A stretch of DNA of 64,000 bases, taken from positions 89,519 through 153,518 of the forward strand of contig BPCL01000002.1 of the NCBI GenBank assembly GCA_019653755.1. The letters are read 5' to 3'. Shown here in pieces: positions 55,545 to 64,000 of the stretch; the first letter of the stretch is position 1; each line of letters begins with the position of its first letter. The notes under the pieces are model-generated. The model saw only the letters and a list, made by a program, of their open reading frames with translations. It did not search any database and was not told the DNA's origin. Source of the DNA: Woeseia sp. (GTDB lineage: Bacteria; Pseudomonadota; Gammaproteobacteria; Steroidobacterales; UBA11654). The translations under genes were made by a program, and so were the position numbers.

Positions 55545-57004
55545 AAGCTTTCTCTTTTTTCGTCTTGAAATATACTCTTGATTAATCCAACGGCCATGAT
55601 TATATACACAATCAGTAGCGGGGGTGAGATTAAAAGCACGATGGTTTGAAAAGGTTTTAATTTTTCAATCCCCTTGAGGTCAGGAGAATCGGCTGCGCCT
55701 ATTAGCAATGCCAAAGGCAGTAAGGCAATAAAGAATGCCCAGAAGATCCTGTTCCAGGTTTCTGGATTCTCGCCAGCTTTCATTTTCTTAGTGGCTGATG
55801 AGGCTAGGGTGTATGCTCCTGAGTCAAAAGTTGTAGCCATGAAAACAAGGCTAAAGACTCCCACAAAGGGAAGAATCCATTTTCCCAAAACCATTCCAGA
55901 TATGCTTCTTGAAACCATAACTGCTGGACTCTCATTGCTCCATATATCGATGAGAGGCATGATGCCATTTGTTTCTAGATAAATTGCATTGTTGCCCATG
56001 ACCATAAAAAACAATGAGGTTCCTAGAGTTCCAAAGAATAAACTGCCGAGAATCATTGTCCGTATGGTTCTCCCTCTGGAGATTCTTGCAATGAATATGC
56101 CGACAAATGGGCCAAGACCAAAGAACCAAGCCCACATAAATATAGTCCAGGCTTTAGAGAATTCAGACTTTCCTAATGGCGGCGGACCAAGACTCATGGT
56201 AAAAAAATTCTTGATCATAAAGATCCAACTCTCGAAAGAGTTTTTGATTATGAAAAGAGTTGGCCCAAAGATTAGGATGTATATCAAAACAAAGAAGGCT
56301 ATATAAGCACAGAATTTACTAAGCCTTTGTATGCCTTGTTCAACTCCAAAATAGATGCTAATTGAATAAATTACCATGCATAGCAACAGGCATGAAACAG
56401 TAAGGAGTAGATTTTGCTCGATAGAAAAGAATTCAGTGATTGTTGCACTCACTACCGGGGATGTGAAGCCTAAACCGGCCCCTAGAACGCCGACCAACGC
56501 GATCATGTAGATCAAATCTATTAATTGGGCTAATTTTTGATTACCCAAGACTGACTCACATCCTGTGCTTGTTTTTAAGCTACCCGAGTTTCTGGTGTGA
56601 TAACTGTAACCAACAGCAACACCAGGGAAACAATAAATTGCCCAACCAATAATCCCCCAATGAAACATCCCATAACTTGAAGCCCAGGCAATTGCTTCGC
56701 TAGATCTGGGTTCAGCTCCAAAAGGTGGTTTTAGATAGTAGTCTACCCACTCGGTGGTTCCGTACAAAATTAAAGAGGCACCGACACCACAGCAAAATAA
56801 CATAGAGGACCAACCAAAAAAACCGTACTCAGGTTGATCATCTTTTTGACCTAATACAATCTTTCCATATTTGCTGATAGCTAGAATCAATAGAAATAAA
56901 AGGGTTAAGAGCCCCATGATCAAATACATTGCACCCAAATTGCTTGCAACCCACTCGTAGGCTTGATCGAGTAGTTCATTGGTGGCCATGGGCACAATAA
57001 ACAT
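55541..57004 (-). CDS. BCCT-family betaine/DMSP-type transporter
   Basis: 487 residues as called. The frame continues upstream to about 57085 with a further hydrophobic segment ('NFALTVLATLAILAPMF') that looks like the first helix, but no standard start codon is seen there, so the real start may be hidden by a base error. BCCT signatures: 'GMFHWGIIGWAIYCFP' and, in helix 8, 'WAWFFGLGPFVGIFIARISRGRTIR', and 'TTFDSGAYTLAS'. The family imports glycine betaine, carnitine, choline or DMSP. It is divergent from dmdA and overlaps metF, so it probably supplies the substrate for the demethylases here. Confidence 0.88.
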   Translation of the reverse strand: MFIVPMATNELLDQAYEWVASNLGAMYLIMGLLTLLFLLILAISKYGKIVLGQKDDQPEYGFFGWSSMLFCCGVGASLILYGTTEWVDYYLKPPFGAEPRSSEAIAWASSYGMFHWGIIGWAIYCFPGVAVGYSYHTRNSGSLKTSTGCESVLGNQKLAQLIDLIYMIALVGVLGAGLGFTSPVVSATITEFFSIEQNLLLTVSCLLLCMVIYSISIYFGVEQGIQRLSKFCAYIAFFVLIYILIFGPTLFIIKNSFESWIFMIKNFFTMSLGPPPLGKSEFSKAWTIFMWAWFFGLGPFVGIFIARISRGRTIRTMILGSLFFGTLGTSLFFMVMGNNAIYLETNGIMPLIDIWSNESPAVMVSRSISGMVLGKWILPFVGVFSLVFMATTFDSGAYTLASSATKKMKAGENPETWNRIFWAFFIALLPLALLIGAADSPDLKGIEKLKPFQTIVLLISPPLLIVYIIMAVGLIKSIFQDEKRESL

Positions 57005-57210
57005 CGGTGCTAGTATGGCCAGAGTTGCTAAGACCGTTAGTGCAAAATTTGTCCAATCTATATTTTCTTTATTCTTAAGGATATCGTTTCTCTGACTAAA
57101 TCAAGTTTTTACAGTTTAGATAAAAAGGATGAATAGTCCAGCCTCATCTAGTTTCCTATGAAATTCGAATAATTATGAATTATTGAGTATTATTACCCGC
57201 ACTTTGTATT

Positions 57211-58335
57211 ATGTTTAAGACATCTAAATTAGTTTTTAGTCCTCGAGTCAGGAAATCCCCATATTTTGACTCGACGATGAAGTATGGCGCACAAGCTTTC
57301 ACAGTCTACAACCACATGTATCTCCCCATTGCTTTTGAGGGACCTGAAGAAGATTATAAAAAACTACTTAATGGTGTTCAGCTTTGGGATGTGGGTTGTG
57401 AGCGCCAGGTTGAAATTAAGGGTCCTGATGCTGAGGCTTTATCCCAATTTTTAACCCCTAGGAACATTAAAAAATGTTCCAAAGGCCAAGCAATGTATGC
57501 CCCTTTTCTAGATTTTAAAGGAGGATTTATTAATGATCCTGTGATGCTAAAGATTGATGAGGACCATTATTGGTTTTCTTTGGCGGATGGAGATTCTCTT
57601 CTATGGGCTCAAGGGATTGCTGCTGGATATAATTTTGATGTAGAAATCATCGAACCTGACGTATCGCCATTGCAAGTTCAAGGACCTAACTCAACACAAT
57701 TAATGGCAAAAGTTTTCGGGGATTGGATTCATGAATTAGGGTTTTATAAGTTTAAGGAACTAACTCATGAAGGCATTCCTATGGTGATTGCTAGAATGGG
57801 TTACAGCAGAGAAAGATGTTATGAGATCTTCCTCCAAGATCATTCTAAGGGAGACGAGTTGTGGGAAATGCTTTGGCAGGAAGGCCAAGACTTGAATATA
57901 AGTGCCGGAACACCCAATGTAATATTGAGACTTGAGGCGGGCATTCTCAGTTATTTAGGCGATATGGACAGAACAAATAACCCGTATGAGGTTGGTTTAG
58001 ATTGGATGATTGACCTTGATCAAGAAGATGATTTTATCGGTAAAGAAGCATTACGTGAAATTAATCTTAAGGGCCCAAAAAATAAATTAATGGGAGCTGA
58101 AATCCATAGTGATCGTATGACTGTTTTTAATTCTGAGCCTTGGCCTGTTTTGATAGATGGCAAAAAAGTTGGATCTATGAATGCCTTGGTTTACTCACCA
58201 AGACTTGATAAGAACATCTGTTATACCATTCTTGATATTGATCATGCGAACAGTGGTACGAATATTGTTATTTGTTCTCCTGATAAAGAACTAAAAGCAA
58301 CTTTAGTTGATCTCCCATGGTTTAAAAGAAACTAA
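57211..58335 (+). CDS. dmdA: Dimethylsulfoniopropionate demethylase DmdA (or close homologue)
   Basis: 374 residues, the usual DmdA length. It follows DmdA of SAR11 closely: 'FTVYNHMYLPIAFEGPEEDY', 'VQLWDVGCERQVEIKGPDAE', 'LTPRNI', 'WFSLADGDSLLWAQGIA', 'IEPDVSPLQVQGPNS' and 'PWPVLIDGKKVGSMNALVYSP'. DmdA moves a methyl group from DMSP to THF, giving methylmercaptopropionate and methyl-THF. It is far closer to DmdA than to GcvT, although other DmdA-like clades of unknown substrate exist. The DmdC-like gene follows after 1 base, which supports the DMSP assignment. No strong ribosome site is seen before the ATG. Confidence 0.85.
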   Translation: MFKTSKLVFSPRVRKSPYFDSTMKYGAQAFTVYNHMYLPIAFEGPEEDYKKLLNGVQLWDVGCERQVEIKGPDAEALSQFLTPRNIKKCSKGQAMYAPFLDFKGGFINDPVMLKIDEDHYWFSLADGDSLLWAQGIAAGYNFDVEIIEPDVSPLQVQGPNSTQLMAKVFGDWIHELGFYKFKELTHEGIPMVIARMGYSRERCYEIFLQDHSKGDELWEMLWQEGQDLNISAGTPNVILRLEAGILSYLGDMDRTNNPYEVGLDWMIDLDQEDDFIGKEALREINLKGPKNKLMGAEIHSDRMTVFNSEPWPVLIDGKKVGSMNALVYSPRLDKNICYTILDIDHANSGTNIVICSPDKELKATLVDLPWFKRN

Positions 58336-58336
58336 T

Positions 58337-60083
58337 ATGAGTCATTTTGATCCACCAATCAAAGACATGTTATTTGCTCTGGATGAGTTTATTGGTCTCG
58401 AGAAGCTGAATAAATTAGAAGGGCTTGATCAAGAGATTGATAGGGAATTTTTATCCTCTATTTATGACAGTGCAGCAGAAATAGCATCTGAAGTGATAGC
58501 ACCTACCAATATGGATGGTGATCGCGTGGGGGTTACCCTGAAAGACGGTAAAGTTGATGTTCCGCCAGGCTATAAGGAAGCCTACGAGGCATATATTTCA
58601 GGCGGGTGGCCTACCTTGAGTTTCAACTCAAATTTTGGTGGCCAAGGATTGCCTAGTTTAGTCTCCATGCCAATTAATGAAATGGTAATGGCAGCTAATT
58701 TTTCTTGGGCACATCTCGTGTTATTGACTAATTCAGCTATCAGAGCAGGGGGAGTCTCATGCAGAGGAATCTTTGCAAGATCTATTCCTCGGGAAATTAA
58801 TTTCGGGGGAATATTCTGGAACCATGAACTTAACTGAGCCACAAGCTGGTTCAGATCTTTCGGTGTTAAACACATCAGCTACCCAATCAGGCGATCATTA
58901 CAAAATCACTGGTCAGAAAATATTCATTACTTGGGGTGAGCATGAGCTTACTGAGAATATAATCCATCTTGTGCTGGCAAGATTGCCAGATGCACCAGAA
59001 GGGGTTAAGGGCATCTCACTATTTTTGGTTCCAAAATACTTAGTTAACGATGATGGAAGTTTGGGAGAGCGCAATAATCTTGAGGCAGTTTCAATAGAGC
59101 ATAAACTGGGTATCCATGGTTGTGCGACTTGCGTGATGAGCTTTGAAGATGCAACCGGCTACTTGGTTGGTGAAGTTAATCAGGGGCTCTCTTGTATGTT
59201 TACCATGATGAATGATGCAAGAATAGGAGTGGCTTGCGAAAGTGTCGCTATAGCTGAACGGGCTTATCAACAGGCTCTGTCTTATGCTAAGGAAAGAGTC
59301 CAAGGCAGATCTAATGATCAGTCTGAAAGAGTCACTATTATCCATCATCCTGATGTAAGAAGGATGTTATTGAAAATGAGATCTCAAATAGAGGTCATGC
59401 GAATTCTGGTCTACCTTAATACTCTAGAACTAGATCTGGCTGCAAATAATCAGCAGCATAGCCTAAGAGCCGATCTTCTTACTCCAATTACAAAGGGGTG
59501 GTGCAGTGAATTGTGTCAGGAAATTACTTCAATTGGACTGCAAATACATGGCGGAATGGGTTATGTTGAAGAGACCGGAGCAGCTCAACATTTTAGAGAT
59601 TCTAGGATTACCACCATTTATGAAGGTACCACCGGGATTCAAGCTAACGATTTGATCGGTCGAAAAGTGATCAAGGATAATGGCAGCGAACTGAATCGCT
59701 TCATCTCTGAAATATCTTCTGAAATTGATGCTATGGATTCAGTTGAAGAGAATCTTTCAGGTATTAAAAAGAGGATGCAAGAAGCGATAGACGTGGTTAA
59801 AAATTCTGTAAATTACATTTTAGATTCTCAGAAAAGTGACCCCTTTCTTGCTGGATCAGCTAGCTATAATTTTTTAATGTTAATGGGAACCTTCACAGGA
59901 GGTTGGATCGCTTGTCGCTCTGCCATATTAGCGATTAAACATATAGATAATGAGAACGATAGAGAATTCTATGAGGCAAAGCTGGTTTCTTCTAATTTTT
60001 TTATCGAACAGTGCTTACCAATGATTCATTTTTATTCACAAGCTCTAATGACTGGTTTCAAAAAGTACAATGGCTCTATCTGA
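58337..60083 (+). CDS. dmdC: Long-form acyl-CoA dehydrogenase, DmdC-like (frameshifted)
   Basis: Rebuilt protein of about 582 residues, the length of DmdC (3-methylmercaptopropionyl-CoA dehydrogenase), about 200 more than ordinary acyl-CoA dehydrogenases. N-terminal 'FDPPIKDMLFALDEF', then 'GGWPTLSFNSNFGGQGLP', 'SGTMNLTEPQAGSDLSVL', 'IFITWGEHELTENIIHLVLA' and catalytic Glu in 'TIYEGTTGIQANDLIGRK'. The frame breaks near 58752 (restored sequence 'AEESLQDLFLGKLISGEY'). It makes methylthioacryloyl-CoA in the DMSP demethylation route. The ligand DmdB and hydratase DmdD are not next to it. AcdA-like long-chain paralogues are the main alternative. Confidence 0.83.
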
Positions 60084-60100
60084 GGATCAATTTTAATCCT

Positions 60101-60676
60101 CTACAGTTTTACACCAATTCTATCCTCTATTGCCTTTTTATAGGTGGTTTTAAGCATTTCCCACTCCATTTTCATCCAAGGTGTGTAATCTTTTTGTGAA
60201 TTTTTTATTCTTTCTTCTAAGTCATCAGGTTTTATAAATTTCCAATCATCAATCTCTTCGGGATTAGCTTTGATTTCTCCTTCAAAAAGACCAACATAGA
60301 CATGGCATAACTCATGTTCGCTGCCCACATCTTTGTATTTTGCGTGATAGACAAACTTATACAAATAATGGATCGGGCATTCAATACCCAGTTCTTCTTT
60401 TAAGCGTCTTTTAACAGCCAACTCCATCTGTTCATTTTTGTGGGGATGGCTGCAACAGCTATTGGACCAATGAAGATCCCATAATGCTTTATCGCGACTC
60501 CTCCTTTGAATGAGTAGTTCTCCTGAAGGGTTAAAGATAAAAACGGAAAATGCTCTATGAAGCGTTCCATTACCTTGATGACATTCAGATTTAGATTTAA
60601 AGCCTAATTCTTCATCCGATTCATCGACGAGTATCAACAGGTCTTTCTTGTTTTCTTGTGTCTGGTGAGTCTTCAT
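60101..60676 (-). CDS. idi: Isopentenyl-diphosphate isomerase, type I
   Basis: 191 residues with a Nudix-type fold. Catalytic Cys in 'WSNSCCSHPHKNEQMELAV', metal and catalytic Glu in 'KRRLKEELGIECP' and 'GSEHELCHVYVG'. It isomerises IPP and DMAPP in the cytosol; the enzyme is essential in organisms that make IPP only by the mevalonate route. Its ATG overlaps the stop of the HMG-CoA reductase/mevalonate kinase gene by 4 bases, so the two are coupled. Confidence 0.93.
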   Translation of the reverse strand: MKTHQTQENKKDLLILVDESDEELGFKSKSECHQGNGTLHRAFSVFIFNPSGELLIQRRSRDKALWDLHWSNSCCSHPHKNEQMELAVKRRLKEELGIECPIHYLYKFVYHAKYKDVGSEHELCHVYVGLFEGEIKANPEEIDDWKFIKPDDLEERIKNSQKDYTPWMKMEWEMLKTTYKKAIEDRIGVKL

Positions 60677-62931
60677 GGATTATAGATTTCAACTACTAGG
60701 GTTTCATAACCTTCGGATTCGATAGCAGATTTAGTGCTATCAATATCTTTGCAAAGAGCAATGATAGCTCCACCACCACCACCGCCTGTTAATTTCGCAC
60801 CTAGTGCACCCGATTCTCTTGCAATCATGATGAGTCGCTCAAGTTCAGGCGTGGAGACTTGAAGTGTGTTTAATAGTCCATGGTTCATATTCATTAATTG
60901 ACCAAGTAACTCAAAATCGTTGTTTTGTATTGCCTGGATTGATTGAAGGACAATTGAATCAATTTCATCAAAGATTTTTTCATAAACTCCTGTGCTCTTT
61001 TTCCAAAGATCCCTGACGATACCGACAGTTTTTGCAGTGAGCCCTTCGCTGGAAGAAAAACCAACCAATATTGAAAACGTTTCATTGATATTTAAAGGTT
61101 CAACCAAAGGGTTATCTCCATTTCGAAAAATTAGGGGATGTCCGTATGTGGCCATCGTGTTATCAATACCGCTTGGATTCCCATGTGCAATCTTTTCGGA
61201 TTCAAGAGCCATTTGGTTTATCTCATCTTGTTTTAATCCCAGTTTGAAATGATTATTTAGTGCTTTGACAATTGAGACAGCTATAGCAGCAGACCCACCT
61301 AGACCCATGCCTCTTGGAATATCTGAGAAAACTTCAATTTTCATACCTTTTTTACTTAGACCCATTTGATCCAATATTAGACCAGCCGGTTTTTCGAAGG
61401 ATTGTCTTTTCTCAGGGTTTTTATCGAGTCTATATTCAACCCCCCAAGAAGGAATCATTAATAGTATCTCATCTTCTGTGTCCTGAACCTTAGTTCTGAT
61501 ATTAAGGGGAGCAGGGACAGCTATAGCATGTCTGCCATAGACTACGGAATGCTCTCCAAGAAGTATGATTTTTCCGTGACCAATGCCCTCAACAGAATCA
61601 GAAACACTTTCTTTGGCTGATTTAGTGCCTATGCTCTTTGAGTCTGATTTCTTCAATTCTTCGAGTATTTCTCTAGCTTTCCATACTTTTATTTCTTCAC
61701 TGAATATTAGTTTCTCCAGCACTTTGTCGAACAAATGATGTGGTGTATCGGCTGCTTTGACAACAGATCGTGCGTGTAATGTCATATGGCCCTTCTGGAT
61801 ACCCTCGGTCGCTAATGCTTTTAAGGCGGAAAAATTCTGAGCCAATCCTACTGCAGCCATGACTTTCGAAAGCTCTGTGGCAGAGTCAACATTGAGGATT
61901 CTAAGGTTTAATGCAACTGCTGGATTTGATTCAATAGCAGCTCCTACAATACCCACTTTAATTGGTAATTGAATTTGACCTATAAGATCTCCTTTGTCAT
62001 TTTTAGACCATTTTGACAAGGCGGTGTAACGCCCCAGTCTAGCAGCATAGGCATGTGCTCCAGCCTCTATAGCTCGCCAATCATTCCCTGTAGCCAATGC
62101 TAAAGCATCAATTCCATTCATTATGCCTTTATTATGGGTAGATGCTCGATAAGGGTCAGCATTAGCAAAATCAGAAGCAATTATTATCCCGTCGCGGACA
62201 CGTTCTCCATCATACCCCTTAATTGCTAGAGCTTCAGCCGGGATTATAACCGTTGCCGATGCTAGTGATTGATCGGTAAGGTTTGACAAGATTCTTAGAA
62301 ATACTTCACCTTCGGTTATGGTTTCAACTAATGAAGCTATGCCTTCACACATTCCATTAACAAGATTGGCACCCATGGCATCCACGGTATTGACATGGAG
62401 GTCTATAATAAGCATTTCTCCATCAAAAGATTCCATCGGGTAGGTTTTGATTTTAAAGTCTAATGCTCCACCACCTCTTGCAACCATTCTAGGGTGCAGA
62501 CTGTTAGCAAGGTTTAGGATTTCTTCTTTTCTATTAAGCAGGTTGTTTCTAGCTTGTTCAATATTTTCGATGTTTACCACTTGGATTTGTCCAACTAATA
62601 TTGGATCTGTTGCATCTGCTGTATATCCACCAGATTCTCTGGCTATTTTTGCAGCTGAACTTAATGCAGCAACTATCGATGGCTCTTCTACCGCCAATGG
62701 AACCACTATTCTTTATTATTTATTGAAAAATTAAGACCTAGACCCACAGGCATACCCATAAACCCCCATAACATTTTCTATCATTTTATCGGCGCTTTGA
62801 AGATCAAGACGCTGTTGTTGATTTTTCAGCTTTTGTAATCCTTTTTCGGTTTTCAGACCCCTTTCAAAGACCGCTTCAATTCGATCTTTAATCGGAAGTT
62901 GATAAAAATTTGGGAACCTTGATTTATCCAT
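60673..62931 (-). CDS. HMG-CoA reductase-mevalonate kinase fusion protein (frameshifted near start)
   Basis: Rebuilt bifunctional protein of about 753 residues. The first 430 residues are a class II HMG-CoA reductase: 'MIENVMGVYGYACG', catalytic Glu in 'VEEPSIVAALSSAAK', Lys in 'STHNKGIMNGIDAL' and His in 'GHMTLHARSVV'. After a linker rich in Ser and Lys comes a GHMP mevalonate kinase (about 300 residues): 'HGKIILLGEHSVVYGRHA', 'PRGMGLGGSAAIAVSIV' and 'GAKLTGGGGGGAIIAL'. The two domains are in one uninterrupted frame from 62706 to 60673. The only break is near 62715, before 'VPLAVEEPS', separating the first 69 codons. The start is ATG 62931. It makes mevalonate and phosphorylates it. Confidence 0.88.
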
Positions 62932-63048
62932 ATCTTTCAACCGTTAAGGGTGAAATAATGAACTTTTGAGGGCCTGGTTGCAACTAATATAGGTGAAAAA
63001 TTCAACACTCTAGGTTAGATTAAAGATTATTAGTTTTTATGGTGGGAT

Positions 63049-64000
63049 ATGAATAGGAAAAACCCTGGTTAAAAAATTATCCGGAAAACACCCCGGGAAA
63101 AGTTGTTTTGATCCAAGAAAGACCTTGGTGAGGGTCTTGGATGAAGCTGAGACTGAATATCCCGAAAAAGGCTTTGTTTAAATTTTTGGGGTATCGATGA
63201 GTTATCAGCAAGTTGCAAAAGATTCCAAAAGTTTTTTCAGCCTATTTGCAAAAGTTCTAGGGTTTAAAAAAAAGGGGATCGTCTTGCCATTATGATGCCA
63301 AATTTATTGCAATACCCCGTAGCTGTTTTTGGGCATTTAAAAGCTGGGTTAATTGTCGTTAATGTTAATCCACTCTATACCCCTAGAGAGCTTGAGCATC
63401 AATTAAGAGATTCAGGGCTAAAGCCATCCTTATTTTGAAGGTTCTGCACATGTTCCCTTTAAGAAGTTATGGATAAGGTCAACATAGAGCATGTGATAAT
63501 CACGAAAATAGGGGACTACCTTGGAACATTTTTGGGGCCCTTTTATGAATTTTGTAGTTAAGTTTGTAAAACGAGGAATAAAATCCTATAAAATCTCCAA
63601 AAGGGTTTGGGTTTAAATCCATGCTCAAAAGACCGGAGGCTGATTTTAAGAAACCTCAATCTCAAAAAATGATTTAGCATTTCTTCAATAACAGGGGCCA
63701 CCACGGGGCTATCAAAAGGTTCAATGTTTTCACACGGTAATTCGTGGCAAACCTGGGAAAAGTTAGATGCGCTATTGGGCGATGTGTTAGATGATGAAGG
63801 TAACGAATATTTATTAATGCATTGCCGATGTATCATATCTATTCATTGGCAGTGTTGTTTTGGCAGGCTATACAAAAAGGGGGGTTTAAAAGTGTTCATT
63901 ACTAACCCTAGGGATACCACAGGATTTGTAAGAGAGATCAAGAAATGGCCCTTTACATCTTTAACGGCGTGAACACTCTTTATGAAGCCTTTTGAACCAC
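63049..64000 (+). CDS. fadD: Long-chain fatty acid-CoA ligase FadD, N-terminal part (many frameshifts, cut by window edge)
   Basis: Read through at least six frame changes: '[15 protein letters not shown]', '[14 protein letters not shown]', '[20 protein letters not shown]', '[20 protein letters not shown]', '[20 protein letters not shown]', 'GDYLGTF', then the AMP-binding P-loop region just before 'MFSHGN' (63725), and '[20 protein letters not shown]'. This order is that of FadD, an AMP-forming acyl-CoA synthetase of the inner membrane. The density of errors, with doubled or missing bases in G, C and T runs, is far above the rest of the window. The ATG at 63049 has GTGGGA just upstream. It is divergent from the mevalonate genes. 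Confidence 0.85.

Noticed and set aside
60082..60101. GAGGAT/ATCCTC hairpin between dmdC and idi as a terminator
   Set aside because: Stem of only 6-7 pairs, AT loop, and no T tract on either strand.
1..64000. CRISPR arrays, tRNA or rRNA genes, prophage or integrase genes
   Set aside because: No regularly spaced repeats, cloverleaf-like conserved T-loop sequence, rRNA motifs or phage proteins were noticed on either strand.

Overview
The window looks like chromosomal DNA of a free-living, AT-rich marine proteobacterium, most likely gammaproteobacterial. The reasons are a long TonB-dependent receptor, potFGHI-type polyamine uptake, a BCCT transporter, DMSP and quaternary-amine demethylation genes, Idi and a class II HMG-CoA reductase. 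No rRNA, tRNA, CRISPR array, phage gene or transposase was seen, so the taxonomy is an inference from gene content. About twenty genes are split by one-base shifts, often in homopolymers, and the last kilobase is the worst. This looks like uncorrected long-read error more than decay, so I annotate rebuilt genes across the shifts and give approximate break points.

Layout. 1-8 kb: aromatic or terpenoid type catabolism (flavin-dependent oxygenase/acyl-CoA dehydrogenase fragment, Rieske oxygenase, membrane-anchored SDR, beta-propeller lactonase-like protein, UbiD decarboxylase, TonB receptor). 8-11 kb: an Asp/Asn beta-hydroxylase facing a TPR-sulfotransferase. 10.8-17.8 kb: polyamine ABC transporter potFGHI, DMT exporter, acyl-CoA dehydrogenase, epoxide-hydrolase-like enzyme. 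18.0-29.5 kb: a tight eight-gene plus-strand operon (class III aminotransferase, two CrtI-like flavoproteins, GcvT-like enzyme, ADP-forming acyl-CoA synthetase, aldehyde dehydrogenase, enoyl-CoA hydratase, PuuA-like ligase). 29.5-39 kb: a long minus-strand run of a secreted esterase, oxidoreductases, small secreted MORN-repeat and thioredoxin-like proteins (two of them in a tandem duplication of about 830 bp), a PmtA-like methyltransferase, an amidohydrolase and a beta-propeller. 39-43 kb: secreted amidohydrolase, NhaC antiporter, S-formylglutathione hydrolase.

43-60 kb is the most interesting part: a methyl-group harvesting island. It holds a GbcA-like Rieske demethylase, a RACo-type corrinoid reactivase, an MtgA-like methyl-THF methyltransferase, a small 'virulence factor' family protein, a DUF1638 protein, a corrinoid protein, a homocysteine methyltransferase, two MttB-superfamily methyltransferases, a PuuB-like oxidase, MetF, a BCCT transporter, DmdA and a DmdC-like dehydrogenase. 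A clear SAM-II riboswitch followed by an intrinsic terminator sits just before the homocysteine methyltransferase. Five of the corrinoid-system proteins carry short Arg/Lys-rich tails. Together the genes can take up methylated compounds (glycine betaine, DMSP or relatives), move their methyl groups through corrinoid protein and THF, and feed them to methionine or oxidation.

60-64 kb: isoprenoid genes (idi overlapping a fused HMG-CoA reductase-mevalonate kinase) and, divergently, a badly frameshifted fadD that runs off the right edge.
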